The notes: a model not told the origin generated them from the sequence alone. DNA of 58,725 nucleotides from Clostridium sulfidigenes (GCF_000732635.1 NZ_JPMD01000005.1:1-58725), one strand, 5' to 3'; shown: positions 26,436-36,060, numbered from the stretch's first letter. Numbers and translations: made by a program.

Positions 26436-28226
26436 TTAGTTTTCTACATACCACTTACTTTGAGAACTATACAGTTCTTGATACTTTCCTTTTACACTAA
26501 TTAATTCTTTGTGAGTTCCTATTTGAACAACTTTACCTTGATCCATTACAACTACCCTATCTGCCATTTTAGTTAGAGATAAGCGATGGGTAACAATAAA
26601 AGATGTTTTTCCTTTTGATAACTCAATAAATTTCATATATAATTTAGATTCTTCTACTGGATCAATGGCAGCTGTAGGCTCATCAAGAAGAATCATATTA
26701 TGTTTTTTATAAAATCCTCTTGCAATGGCTACTCTTTGCCAAAGTCCTCCTGAAAGATCCACCCCATCAAAATCTCGTGAAAGCATTGTATTCATACCCT
26801 GTGGAAATACCTTGGAATTCACATTTAAATCAGCTTCTTTTAATGAGTTCTGAGCACATTGGTTTATCAAAGTTGTTGATGTATCACTTATAATGATATT
26901 ATCCTGCAGTGTCATCTTGTAGCGTTGGAAGTCCTGAAAGACACTAGAAATATTACTCATCAAGGTTTTAGGATCTAATCCTCTAGTATCTTCACCGTTA
27001 AAATATACACTACCTTTATTAGGTAAATAAATCCCAGAAATCAGCTTTACTAATGTACTTTTCCCAGCACCATTTTCTCCTACAATAGCTATGACTTCCT
27101 CACTATGAAATTTTATAGATACCTTTGAAATAACATCTTTCTTACTCTCTGGATAACTAAAGGAAACATCCTTAAGCTCAATGGCTGGAGCTTTTTCATA
27201 GTTAGTTTGCTTTCCTACTGATTCTTTTATATTCATAAATTTAAGATAGTTATCCACAGTCCCAATCTGCTTCATTGAGTTTCCTATTATATAGCAAATC
27301 ATCTGTTCTAACATATTCATAATCATTGCTGTTGAAGCTAAAACAGCACCAAAGTTTCCTACTGAAATGGAACCGTCAAGAAGATACCTACCAAGCAATA
27401 GCAGGGTAATTACATGTCCCAATACCACGGGAATTTTAAATAACAACTCAATCCTTATTGATTTAACTTGAGTCTTCATTGTAACATTATTTAGAGTTTG
27501 TAATCTGTTCTTATATCTTTTAATAAAGAAATTGTATGCTCCAAGTAATCTTGTTTCCTTAAATTTTTCTTTGCCAATGATGCATTCCCCATAATGCTCA
27601 CATTCTCTACGCAAGGGTGCAGCCTTATCTTCCAGTGAAGCATATAATTTACTTTTAAACATTTGAGAGAACATAATAGGAATGGAAAATAAAAAAATGA
27701 TTATAATTAAGTTTGGTTTTAAGCTATAAAGGTATACACCGATAATTAAAAAATAAGGGATATAGATTAGTGTAGCATCCACAATTCCTGTTATAAGTGA
27801 TACACTATTTTTTACACCTTTCTGTGCCTTATTAATACCATCTAAAAAAGAAGTTTCCTCAAAACTAGCTGTTTGCTGCATGGCACATTTATCATTGAAC
27901 ATCTTTTCAAGTTTTCCTATCACCTTACGTTCATAGTCTAAACAAAAAACTGTACTTAACCCATTTAATACTGGGTTTGCCAAAATACAAAGGATAAGTA
28001 ATATAAGAGAACTCAATACTCCACTTAATACTGTTTTTCCAGCAACATATTGACCAACAAGGCTAAAAAAGTTGTCAAGGGCCAAGGTATTAAGAGCAAG
28101 TGTTAAACCCAATAGTAAGTCAATGATACAAATAAATAGAAAATACATTGGACAGGCACCAATTACCTTTTGAAATGCTTGAACAATTATACTGCAGTCA
28201 GATTTTCTATTAGTTTTCATTCTCAT
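26436..28226 (-). CDS. ABC exporter half-transporter (TMD-NBD), 596 aa
   Basis: Type IV ABC half-transporter. Six membrane helices occupy residues 1-330. The NBD follows with Walker A VGENGAGKST near 383, signature VDLSGGLWQRVAIARG near 490, Walker B MILLDEPTAAID and the H-loop VTHRLS. The start is placed at 28,226, where GAGGAGGTGGT is perfectly spaced; this overlaps the end of the upstream gene by 17 bp and indicates translational coupling. With the 28,210-30,015 product it should form a heterodimeric exporter. Cargo unknown; peptides or drugs are likely. Confidence 0.9.
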   Translation of the reverse strand: MRMKTNRKSDCSIIVQAFQKVIGACPMYFLFICIIDLLLGLTLALNTLALDNFFSLVGQYVAGKTVLSGVLSSLILLILCILANPVLNGLSTVFCLDYERKVIGKLEKMFNDKCAMQQTASFEETSFLDGINKAQKGVKNSVSLITGIVDATLIYIPYFLIIGVYLYSLKPNLIIIIFLFSIPIMFSQMFKSKLYASLEDKAAPLRRECEHYGECIIGKEKFKETRLLGAYNFFIKRYKNRLQTLNNVTMKTQVKSIRIELLFKIPVVLGHVITLLLLGRYLLDGSISVGNFGAVLASTAMIMNMLEQMICYIIGNSMKQIGTVDNYLKFMNIKESVGKQTNYEKAPAIELKDVSFSYPESKKDVISKVSIKFHSEEVIAIVGENGAGKSTLVKLISGIYLPNKGSVYFNGEDTRGLDPKTLMSNISSVFQDFQRYKMTLQDNIIISDTSTTLINQCAQNSLKEADLNVNSKVFPQGMNTMLSRDFDGVDLSGGLWQRVAIARGFYKKHNMILLDEPTAAIDPVEESKLYMKFIELSKGKTSFIVTHRLSLTKMADRVVVMDQGKVVQIGTHKELISVKGKYQELYSSQSKWYVEN

Positions 28227-30015
28227 ACCACCTCCTCTGACTATGGAACATTTCAGCATAAGAACCATTGATTTTCATTAGTTCATCAAAATTACCTTGT
28301 TCACTTACAGTTCCCTCTTCAATTACATATATAACATCTGCAAGTTTCGTTGAAGCTAAGCGATGGCTAATGAGAAGTGTGGTCTTCCCATGATTAATTT
28401 TTTCAAAGTTCTCATAAAGTTGACTCTCTTTCACTGGATCTAGTGCTGCCGTTGGTTCATCTAAAATTCTTAAGGAAGCATTACTTACTAGTGTTCTTGC
28501 AATGGCAACTCGCTGCCATTGTCCACCTGATAAATCAATACTTTCTTTAACAATTCTACCAATAGAGCTCTCTATACCTCTAGGTAATTCTTGTACTAAC
28601 TCCTTTAATCCACTTTCTTCAATTGCTTCTTCAAGGCGTTGAGTGCTATAACTGTTTACATCTCCTAATGCTATATTATCCTTCAATGAAATCTCATATT
28701 TAGCAAAGTCCTGATATACTATAGCAAACATGGATTTTAATTCTTGTTGGCTGTACGTCTTAATTGAAATGCCATTGATAAGAATATCTCCTTCAAACTC
28801 CTCATACAATCCCGTTAGTAGTTTAGTGATTGTTGTCTTTCCGGAACCATTAGCACCAACAAGAGCATAGTGCATACCTCTTTCAATGATAAGGTTAAGG
28901 TTTTTCAATACATCCCGTTGAGTTCCTGGATATCTAAATGTTACATTCCTAAATTCTATTCGATACAATGTAGTTGGATTCTCTGATGGAACACACAAGT
29001 ACTCATTCTTATACTTTAATGACAATAGCTTCGTAAAATCTTCCAAATACTCTTTTGATTCAGCTATAGCTTCAGTATACTCTGGTAATTGCCAAGCCAA
29101 ATCTGGAATTAATGACAGAATACTATTAACAATTGAAATAAAGAGTCCTATAGACAATAAATCTGTTTTTAATGGAAATACAAGAATTAAAATAATAACT
29201 GCTATCAGTAAGGAGGTTAAAGTTCCACCAATTTCAGACTCCTTTAACCATTTTAAACTGGCTTTAAACTTAATATTTCTTGCAATTTCGTATTGCTTAT
29301 GCCACCAATCATTAACCTTCTTTGAGAAGTTAAAAAGAGTTCTTTCTTTAGCAGCATTTCTTCCAGTTAGAATTTCTGATAGGTACCCCGCTTTTCTTAT
29401 ATGTTTTTCACACTCTCTATTTGCTTCATAATTTTCTTTACCACCCCTTATAGCAATACGAAATGTTGGTATTGCTATTAATGCAATTGCTAATGCAGCC
29501 CAGGCAACGTTAAAGAGAAGAACGCTCATAATCCCTATGATTTTTAGTATTAAACTAAATGCTCCCAATGCTTGTCCATAAGACTTAACACATTGGGTCT
29601 CAGGTTGTCTAGAAACTCTAGATATTAAATCTAAGCTTGAGTCATCCTCAAGATATTCATATTTTAGTGATGCAATCCTACCTATTAAAGAAACAGAAAA
29701 ATTCTCCATTAAACTATTTTCAAGCTTCCTATTAAGATACTCCATCAATAAAGGTGAAAAACTCAAATACACTGTACATAAAATAATTGCCAATACTGAC
29801 ATTTTGATATGAGTTCCACCCAAGCCTTCTGTGAAAAATAATATTGAAGAATTGATGAAATGTGAAGTGGCTAAAAGTGAAAGTGTTGGAACTATACCAC
29901 TAAAAAAACTAACAACCGCAATTGAAATAGTATAAAAGGGGCAGTAATGAACTGGAATTCCAATGATATCAAGGATCCCAAGTTTCTTTTTCGAGAACAA
30001 ATTATATTTTGACAT
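28210..30015 (-). CDS. ABC exporter half-transporter (TMD-NBD), 601 aa
   Basis: First gene of the pair, same domain order: membrane region to about 340, Walker A VGANGSGKTT near 391, signature IDLSGGQWQRVAIART near 498, Walker B LRILDEPTAALD, and H-loop ISHRLAS. Both subunits keep the catalytic Glu, so a strongly asymmetric heterodimer is not indicated. AGGGGGG precedes the ATG. No precursor peptide or lantibiotic gene is adjacent, so a drug or lipid substrate is as likely as a peptide. Confidence 0.9.
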   Translation of the reverse strand: MSKYNLFSKKKLGILDIIGIPVHYCPFYTISIAVVSFFSGIVPTLSLLATSHFINSSILFFTEGLGGTHIKMSVLAIILCTVYLSFSPLLMEYLNRKLENSLMENFSVSLIGRIASLKYEYLEDDSSLDLISRVSRQPETQCVKSYGQALGAFSLILKIIGIMSVLLFNVAWAALAIALIAIPTFRIAIRGGKENYEANRECEKHIRKAGYLSEILTGRNAAKERTLFNFSKKVNDWWHKQYEIARNIKFKASLKWLKESEIGGTLTSLLIAVIILILVFPLKTDLLSIGLFISIVNSILSLIPDLAWQLPEYTEAIAESKEYLEDFTKLLSLKYKNEYLCVPSENPTTLYRIEFRNVTFRYPGTQRDVLKNLNLIIERGMHYALVGANGSGKTTITKLLTGLYEEFEGDILINGISIKTYSQQELKSMFAIVYQDFAKYEISLKDNIALGDVNSYSTQRLEEAIEESGLKELVQELPRGIESSIGRIVKESIDLSGGQWQRVAIARTLVSNASLRILDEPTAALDPVKESQLYENFEKINHGKTTLLISHRLASTKLADVIYVIEEGTVSEQGNFDELMKINGSYAEMFHSQRRWYENEN

Positions 30016-30184
30016 TTAATCCCCCCTAGTATTATATATTTAGACCAAAATTTATCAACTATTACTATATTATATAATATAAGTTAGTATCTTACAATGA
30101 AGTTCAATGTTCATTTTGGGATTGTTATTTATAGGTTTCTTAGCACTACTTACTAAGTTTGCATTTTGGTATACCCTATAAAAA

Positions 30185-30214
30185 ACTCCCCTCAGACCTT
30201 AGTCCAAGGGGAGT
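30185..30214 (-). terminator. Terminator of the nitroreductase gene
   Basis: ACTCCCCT / AGGGGAGT stem, loop with TAGTCC as in the 23,905 terminator, minus-strand T-run TTTTTTATAGG; 33 nt past the stop codon. Confidence 0.8.
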
Positions 30215-30246
30215 TTAAGCATAAATAAATTACATAATATCTTATC

Positions 30247-31089
30247 CTATTCTCTAATCCAAGAAAACACATATTCCATATGGTCTGGCAATTCTAATTC
30301 TGGTTCACATTCTGTATCAAAATAGCCTTTGAGCCCCTTTTCTTTAACTGAAAAATCAAAGTGAGCTGCAGCAATTCCCATATCCACCCTTTGAATATCA
30401 TATGGAAAACTGTCACTATATCCCGGCTGTTTATACTCATAAAAGTGGCATGCATTATCCTTTATTAGAATTCTCCAAGGCTGCTTATTTGATGCTGATG
30501 GGCCTAAGCGAACCATTTCCAAAGGAACCTCTAAATCTCCTGCTTTTTCTTTTGTAAGAGTTGTCTGAAAATCATTTATATAAAACAATTGATTCCATTC
30601 TTTACGCTGATCTGCTTTTATCATTTTTCTCATTACAATTTCTTTCATATGCTTCTTTGTAGCAGCATAACCATAGGGAGTTATGATTGGAAATATTTCA
30701 TCTTCTTCTATCTTCATAGCCTTTGCAAATCCTTTACGATTAAAGGTTCCCCCTAACCAACAGGTCCCAAGTTCAAGATGAGCTAAATAAAGAATAACTG
30801 CTTCTAGTTCATATCCTAGCGCTTCTAATGCCATTGGTTCTAATTTAATAGTTGTTCCAATATATTGCATTGCCCCCTTAATAACACCATAAGTTCCAAG
30901 CTTTTCTTCATTCATCATTTCCCTATTGTCAAGATAGTGAAAGTTAACTTTATTCCCAAAAGGATTATCCAAGGAATTAACAAAGGATTCAATTGCCTTT
31001 CTTTTATCTAGTTCAACCTCTTGTTCTTTATAATTTCTTACGCTGTATCGTTTTTTTACTGATTCTTCTATTGAAAAATTAATATTCAT
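30247..31089 (-). CDS. Nitroreductase-family protein (TM1586-like), 280 aa
   Basis: FMN-dependent nitroreductase fold of the double-length type: SVKKRYSVRNYKE at the N-terminus, LAHLELGTCWLGGTFNR near 105-121, and RLGPSASNKQPWRILI near 193-208 in the second half. This corresponds to the clostridial TM1586_NiRdase group. AGAAGGGAG precedes the start. It is a monocistronic oxidoreductase with its own terminator; the substrate is unknown. A second, shorter nitroreductase lies at 34,790. Confidence 0.85.
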   Translation of the reverse strand: MNINFSIEESVKKRYSVRNYKEQEVELDKRKAIESFVNSLDNPFGNKVNFHYLDNREMMNEEKLGTYGVIKGAMQYIGTTIKLEPMALEALGYELEAVILYLAHLELGTCWLGGTFNRKGFAKAMKIEEDEIFPIITPYGYAATKKHMKEIVMRKMIKADQRKEWNQLFYINDFQTTLTKEKAGDLEVPLEMVRLGPSASNKQPWRILIKDNACHFYEYKQPGYSDSFPYDIQRVDMGIAAAHFDFSVKEKGLKGYFDTECEPELELPDHMEYVFSWIRE

Positions 31090-31203
31090 TGATGTTTCTC
31101 CCTTCTATAATAAATATCTTCTGATTTTACTCAACTATAATATAAATAAATATTTTTTTGTTCTTAAGTAAGAAGATTAATACCCTGAGTTAATAACCTA
31201 AGT

Positions 31204-31671
31204 TTAAAGTGAATCCAGTACCCTTATAATAAATCCTTCTGCTTCTTTAAAATCTCTTTGATTGGGATGCCCTTGTGATAATCTGCCCATAATATTAAAA
31301 AGCTTTTTGTTGGTAAAATCCTTTGCTATAAAGCTACCCTTACAGGCAAAGCTACCCTTGTTTATTGCTCCTTTTGACTCTAAAATTTTAATTAACCTAC
31401 TATTATAGAACTTCATCCCAACTCCACTGGTTGAAAATACAAAAACATTTTTACCTGCTAAATTCAACTTATCAACCAACTTAAAAAGCTTTGGTGAGAA
31501 ACTCTCCTTGTATACTCCAGAACCAAATCCAATCAGATCATAACTTTCTATGTCTAAATCACTAACATCTCTTATATTAATTAACTCCGAATCCATTTTG
31601 TCAGCCAATATCTGTGCAATTACTTCAGTGTTTTTTTTATAATCAGAACAATATATTATCAGCGATTTCAT
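31204..31671 (-). CDS. Flavodoxin-domain protein, 155 aa
   Basis: Flavodoxin-like fold: YCSDYKKNTEVIAQILADKM at the FMN phosphate loop (residues about 6-25), IGFGSGVYKESFSP near 47-60, and FSTSGVG near 79-85. Family members carry FMN and act as electron carriers or as a protoporphyrinogen oxidase-like partner. GTGGGGG precedes the ATG. The nitroreductase is 115 nt downstream on the same strand, so the two may be used together, but they are not obviously one operon. Confidence 0.82.
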   Translation of the reverse strand: MKSLIIYCSDYKKNTEVIAQILADKMDSELINIRDVSDLDIESYDLIGFGSGVYKESFSPKLFKLVDKLNLAGKNVFVFSTSGVGMKFYNSRLIKILESKGAINKGSFACKGSFIAKDFTNKKLFNIMGRLSQGHPNQRDFKEAEGFIIRVLDSL

Positions 31672-31871
31672 AAATCATACCCCCACTTAATTTCCTTTTA
31701 ATAAAATTATACCTGAAATATTTATAAAATATGTTAATATTCTTAACAAAGCTCACATTAAACTATGAGAGTGAAGGGACATACAACAAACTTTATTGCT
31801 CAATTAACTTCTTAATTTTCCACATCATTCTAAATCATATAAAGAGCAAATGCAATACTCAAAATAGCCTC

Positions 31872-32975
31872 CTACATTTTTAATTCAGCTTCAATCCTTG
31901 TGCTATCCTCTAAATCATAGAGATATTCACATAGTGGACTTGCTTTTAATGGCTCAATACCTTTCCATCCATTTTCCAAGGCAATTTGATAATATCTTTT
32001 AGCTTCTTCCCTCTTATTGATTTTAAAGTAAGCACATGCTGCGTTATAAAATTGCCATACAAACCCATGGTTATTTTCAAAGGCTCTAGTATAAAATTCA
32101 GCTGAAAGCTTGTAATTTACATTTTTCTTGAGATAATAATTACCATTTATTAAATAATTATCGTACAAATCATACCACCCAAAATACACTTTAATATTCT
32201 TTTTTTGCTCAAATCCAACTTTTTCAGCTAATTTATAGGATGGAATATTATTATCCCAACAGTGCCAACCTACATTTTTTATATTGTTATTTTTACAATG
32301 ATTTAAAGCAGCAATAACCACTTGTGTGCAATATCCTTTTTTTCTATAATCCTCTTCTGTTTCTACTCCTAGTTCACATCTATCTTCAACTACACAGTCA
32401 GCTATACATCTGCTTACAACACCACCATCAATTATATATACATACCCAAATCCCTTTTCTAAAAAATTATCAATGGAAGACCAGTTTTCAATTATACTTT
32501 CTCTTACATCATCAATTTCTTTCAAATTACTATCTAGCAACATTTCTCTATCTATTTTTTTTACCTTTTCCGATACTTCCACATTATTAAATTTATCTAT
32601 TTCTAGTTCTAGATATCTTCTATCATCTTCCATTGGATATAATGAATTAAATATATCTTTAAATGATTTTTCCCACTCCTTTGAAGAATAAAAAACTATA
32701 TAATCTACCTTACTTTTTTCTAATGCTTTTTTAAAAACATCATCTTTTAATATATTATTTAACTCACAATTAAAGTCATCATCTTTTGCATTTCCTGCGA
32801 AATACATACCTTCGGGACTTATTATTAATGCTGTTGTTGGATTGTCCACATTGTTAACAAAAATCCTTCCTGGATTGATTTTATTTATAACACTGAAAAT
32901 TGATAAATTATATTCTAAATCTATAAATAAATCCGTAACCTTATTAAAATCAGCTCTATTAAGTTCTACTACCAT
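31872..32975 (-). CDS. GNAT acetyltransferase with C-terminal TPR-like tail, 367 aa
   Basis: Clostridial GNAT_acetyltran type: the N-terminal half is unassigned, the acetyl-CoA loop is GVETEEDYRKKGYCTQVV near 226 and the closing motif NNIPSYKLAEKVGFE is near 263. The last 90 residues look like a TPR-type helical repeat (YKLSAEFYTRAFENNHGFVW). The open frame starts at 33,020 and would overlap rsgA by 44 bp. The ATG at 32,975 begins just after the rsgA stop codon, with AGAGGGG upstream and a typical family N-terminus (MVVELNRADF), so I use it. Confidence 0.78.
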   Translation of the reverse strand: MVVELNRADFNKVTDLFIDLEYNLSIFSVINKINPGRIFVNNVDNPTTALIISPEGMYFAGNAKDDDFNCELNNILKDDVFKKALEKSKVDYIVFYSSKEWEKSFKDIFNSLYPMEDDRRYLELEIDKFNNVEVSEKVKKIDREMLLDSNLKEIDDVRESIIENWSSIDNFLEKGFGYVYIIDGGVVSRCIADCVVEDRCELGVETEEDYRKKGYCTQVVIAALNHCKNNNIKNVGWHCWDNNIPSYKLAEKVGFEQKKNIKVYFGWYDLYDNYLINGNYYLKKNVNYKLSAEFYTRAFENNHGFVWQFYNAACAYFKINKREEAKRYYQIALENGWKGIEPLKASPLCEYLYDLEDSTRIEAELKM

Positions 32976-32976
32976 A

Positions 32977-34050
32977 CTACATACATCCCCTCTTACTTTT
33001 CCTACTTTTAAATATTTCATATTGCCTTTTTTCTTTACTTAACCTTTTTATCTCACCTAACTGCTTCATATAACTTTCAAATCTTTCTTGACCTATGATA
33101 CCATCTTCTATAGCTTGTTTTATTGCACAGCCTGGCTCTTTATCATGGTTGCAATCCTTAAACTTGCAATTTTCTGCTAAACTAGCTACATCCTTAAAAC
33201 TTTCTTCAACTCCATTTTCATCACCCCAAAGCTGAAGCTCTCTAAGCCCCGGAGTATCAATTATCATTGCACCAGAATCATGATAAAATAGTTCCTTACT
33301 AGTTGTTGTATGTCTACCTTTTCCATTAGCTGAACTAACAGAGCCTGTTTTCTGCATTTCTTCTCCAAGCAAATAATTAATAATAGTTGATTTTCCTACT
33401 CCTGAAGAACCAAAGAATACTACTGTTTTACCATATGATAGGTACTCCTTAAAAACCTCCATGCCTATATTACTTATAGCACTAATGCAGAAAATAGGTA
33501 TTCCTATTGCAATATCATTTACTTTTGTTTTATATTCATCAATGTTATTACATGCATCTGCTTTATTTAGAATGATTACTGGATTTACTCCACTGTTATA
33601 TGCTAATGTAATATATCTTTCTATTCTTGTGATATTAAAGTTTCCATCAAGCCCACTTACAATGAAAGCTGTATCTATATTTGAAGCTACAACCTGCTCC
33701 TCAATGTGCCCTCCTACTATTATTCCATTTCTAATCTTTCTTCCACCAGATATAGGCTGTTTTCTTGCAAAACAATTCTTTCTAGGCAAAACACCTTGAA
33801 TTATTCCTTGTGTGCTACCTTCTATTAACTGAACAGCTACCCAATCACCAATTGCTGGCAAGTCTTTACTGTATGCTACATTATATCTAAATTTACCTGC
33901 AAGCTTTGCAGCTATTACACCTTTTTCATAATGTAGTAAATAGTTATTTTTCTGCTGTGAAACTATTCTTCCAGCAATAAGACCTTTATTAAAATACACT
34001 CTAAATTCTTCTTCAAAATAATTATTCCAACCTAATTTTTCTAAATTCAT
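32977..34050 (-). CDS. rsgA: Ribosome small subunit-dependent GTPase RsgA, 357 aa
   Basis: Circularly permuted GTPase of 30S maturation. OB-fold in residues 1-90. The permuted motif order is G4 (ILNKAD near 139), then G1 (FGSSGVGKST near 216), G2 (GRHTTTS) and G3 (IDTPGLRE). A C-terminal zinc finger follows: CKFKDCNHDKEPGCA near 289-303. Length and motifs match RsgA. AAAGGAAGG precedes the ATG. It is followed directly by the GNAT gene and preceded by an unusual leader with two terminators (34,219-34,295). Confidence 0.95.
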   Translation of the reverse strand: MNLEKLGWNNYFEEEFRVYFNKGLIAGRIVSQQKNNYLLHYEKGVIAAKLAGKFRYNVAYSKDLPAIGDWVAVQLIEGSTQGIIQGVLPRKNCFARKQPISGGRKIRNGIIVGGHIEEQVVASNIDTAFIVSGLDGNFNITRIERYITLAYNSGVNPVIILNKADACNNIDEYKTKVNDIAIGIPIFCISAISNIGMEVFKEYLSYGKTVVFFGSSGVGKSTIINYLLGEEMQKTGSVSSANGKGRHTTTSKELFYHDSGAMIIDTPGLRELQLWGDENGVEESFKDVASLAENCKFKDCNHDKEPGCAIKQAIEDGIIGQERFESYMKQLGEIKRLSKEKRQYEIFKSRKSKRGCM

Positions 34051-34218
34051 AAAACCTTCCTTTCATCACAATAACTTATATCACTAAGCCTAATTCGTAA
34101 ATTATTGCAATATCACGGCTTTATTGAACCTTCATTTATTTTAATTCCATAATATAAAACATTATTATAAGGGTTAGAACAAATTAGTTTAATCCGTCTT
34201 CTAAAAAAGGATACAAAA

Positions 34219-34250
34219 ATCCCGCAAAGAGAATAGACCTCCTGCGGGAT
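34219..34250 (-). terminator. Second of two tandem terminators upstream of rsgA
   Basis: ATCCCGC / GCGGGAT stem, then TTTTTGTATCCTTTTTT on the minus strand. It lies 169 nt before the rsgA start codon. Confidence 0.85.
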
Positions 34251-34272
34251 AATAAATTTATAGGCATAAAAA

Positions 34273-34295
34273 AACACGATAACCTGCATCGTGTT
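34273..34295 (-). terminator. First of two tandem terminators upstream of rsgA
   Basis: AACACGAT / ATCGTGTT stem, then TTTTTTATG on the minus strand. With the promoter at 34,511 this defines a transcript of about 205 nt. Confidence 0.85.
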
Positions 34296-34329
34296 AACAA
34301 CCAAAATTATTTAGGCCGAACGGTTATAC

Positions 34330-34377
34330 TCATAACATTAGCAAAAGGCAACACAAATAAATGGCATCTTCATCCAT
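34330..34377 (-). CDS. Candidate second mini-ORF in the leader, 15 aa
   Basis: ATG at 34,377 encodes MDEDAIYLCCLLLML. AAAAGG lies about 10 nt upstream, inside a hairpin arm (GCAAAAGG at 34,394-34,387 with CCTTTTGC at 34,348-34,341) that spans this ORF. It could be a coupled leader peptide or chance. Confidence 0.25.
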   Translation of the reverse strand: MDEDAIYLCCLLLML

Positions 34378-34405
34378 TTTTAAAAACCTTTTGCTCTATA
34401 TTTAA

Positions 34406-34438
34406 TTAGTTCAAAACCACCTCAAATACTGCTGTCAT
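34406..34438 (-). CDS. Leader peptide candidate, 10 aa
   Basis: ATG at 34,438 encodes MTAVFEVVLN, with GAAGGGAG ideally spaced 8 nt upstream. It lies about 38 nt after the predicted transcript start and upstream of two terminators, as leader peptides of ribosome-mediated attenuators do. The next gene on the strand is rsgA. Confidence 0.5.
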   Translation of the reverse strand: MTAVFEVVLN

Positions 34439-34482
34439 AATAACACTCCCTTCGACTTCATATTAAATTAAGCTATAGTAAA

Positions 34483-34511
34483 ATATTAATTCATTATTTT
34501 TCCAATGTCAA
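34483..34511 (-). promoter_or_regulatory. Strong sigma-A promoter of the leader transcript
   Basis: Minus-strand TTGACA (34,511-34,506), exactly 17 nt, then TAATAT (34,488-34,483). It drives the mini-ORF and two-terminator unit upstream of rsgA. Confidence 0.75.
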
Positions 34512-34789
34512 TACAATTTTTATATAAAGGTAATATTTAGTAAATATTTTAAACTAACAGTAAGCTGTGATTTATGCCCATGACAAGGTGCTAATTGGGT
34601 ATAAAGTTACTTTAACTTAATTTTTTCATTAATAAAAACGACATAAAAACTTATTCCATAGCCGGAAAGTATAAAAAGCACATATTCACACATACTAAAA
34701 TACATAAGGACGGCTCTTTTCATAAATTTGAGCTTTAAATTATCATTTTATAAATTTAAGAATTATTGTGATAAGGAAGGTGGATAATA

Positions 34790-35332
34790 ATGGACTTTTA
34801 TAAGGTAATTGAAAACAGAACAAGTAATAAGACCTACAAGTCAACTCCTATACCCACAGAAAAATTAGATAAAATTATCAATGCTGCTTTAATGGCACCT
34901 TCATGGAAAAATAAAACTTGTTATCGATTTATTTTTATCAATGAACAAAATTTAAGAGAGCAAATCTCCAATACAATTATAAACAAAACTGACAAAACAT
35001 CAAATGCACTTAAACAAGCGCCAATCATTGCTGTTATAGTGGCAGACCCATCGGAAAGTGGTGATGTTGATAATAAATCATATTTTATGTTGGATTGCGG
35101 TATTGCTATGGAACATCTGGTATTGGCAGCAACAAATGAAGGTTATGGAACTTGCTGGATAGGTTCTTTTGAGGAAGAATCAGTGCGTAAGATTTTAAAT
35201 ATTCCTGAAAAGTTCAAAGTAGTTGCAATGACTCCAATTGGTGAAACCAATGAAGATGATGAACATTATCCACCAAAGGATATCTCACAACATATTTATT
35301 ACAACAGTTGGGATAATACAAACAAGCAATAA
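34790..35332 (+). CDS. Nitroreductase-family protein, 180 aa
   Basis: Single-domain FMN nitroreductase: VIENRTSNKTYKSTPIPTEKL at the N-terminus (the family R-S/T-x-R/K-x-Y element), AALMAPSWKNKTCYRFI near 35, and a GYGTCWIGSFEEE segment near 118-130. It keeps the short length of the NfsA/FRP-like group. GGAAGGTGG precedes the ATG. Monocistronic, ended by the terminator at 35,357. The substrate is unknown. Confidence 0.87.
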   Translation: MDFYKVIENRTSNKTYKSTPIPTEKLDKIINAALMAPSWKNKTCYRFIFINEQNLREQISNTIINKTDKTSNALKQAPIIAVIVADPSESGDVDNKSYFMLDCGIAMEHLVLAATNEGYGTCWIGSFEEESVRKILNIPEKFKVVAMTPIGETNEDDEHYPPKDISQHIYYNSWDNTNKQ

Positions 35333-35356
35333 CACATTCTTCTCTTTCATACAAAT

Positions 35357-35407
35357 AATTTGTGCAACATCTATTACAAGTTCTGCATCAATAGGGTTGC
35401 ACAAATT
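35357..35407 (+). terminator. Terminator of the short nitroreductase gene
   Basis: A 12-bp perfect stem AATTTGTGCAAC / GTTGCACAAATT with a 27-nt loop, followed by TTAATG. Confidence 0.7.
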
Positions 35408-35559
35408 TTAATGTTCAAATCTATCTACTTTAAACAGGTTCAGATCTTCATCAATAAATTCTACATATGACCTCATTATATAGTATTCCTGTGAATCAAG
35501 CACATTTTCCAAACTTAAAGAATACTATAATGTTATAGTTCTATGAAAGGAAGAGAAAT

Positions 35560-36060
35560 ATGTATCCTAATGAATATATCCCTTATACTGATGAGATTGA
35601 TTATGAATCAAGATTTAATTATTTAAGATCTGAATATGCTAATAGTTTTATTGAATTGAAGGATTATGGACCAGAACCCTTTGTAGTAAATATTGATGAG
35701 GCTACTAAGCAAAATGATACTTTTCGTACTGCTTTATGGACTGGAACTCATTTGCAACTTACCTTGATGAGTATCCCTGTTGGAGGAGAAATAGGTTTAG
35801 AGAGTCACCCTAACCTTGATCAATTCATACGTATTGAAGACGGTGAAGGACTTGTTAAAATGGGCGACAGAAGAGATAACTTAGATTTTCAAAAAGAGGT
35901 CTATGATGATTTTGCCTTCATCATACCAGCTGGTAAATGGCATAATCTAATCAATACAGGTAATACACCAATTAAATTGTACTCTATTTATGCTCCTCCT
36001 CAGCATCCTCGTGATACAGTTCATATAACTAAAGCTGATTCAGACGCTGCTGAAGAGTAA
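35560..36060 (+). CDS. Cupin-domain protein, 166 aa
   Basis: Cupin fold with metal-binding motif 1 GGEIGLESHPNLDQFIRIEDGEG (Glu and His ligands, near 88-110) and motif 2 IIPAGKWHNLINTG near 131-144. The N-terminal 60 residues (MYPNEYIPYTDEIDYESRF) are an extension found in clostridial homologues. AAAGGAAG precedes the start. No enzyme partner is adjacent. The metal and the substrate are unknown. Confidence 0.87.
   Translation: MYPNEYIPYTDEIDYESRFNYLRSEYANSFIELKDYGPEPFVVNIDEATKQNDTFRTALWTGTHLQLTLMSIPVGGEIGLESHPNLDQFIRIEDGEGLVKMGDRRDNLDFQKEVYDDFAFIIPAGKWHNLINTGNTPIKLYSIYAPPQHPRDTVHITKADSDAAEE

Noticed and set aside
25070..30015. RiPP biosynthesis cluster (radical SAM next to ABC exporters)
   Set aside because: No precursor peptide or leader peptidase domain is seen, the radical SAM protein lacks a SPASM cluster, and a terminator separates the units.
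34113..34304. 63-aa minus-strand frame upstream of rsgA
   Set aside because: It runs through two intrinsic terminators and has no ribosome site; the leader interpretation explains the region.
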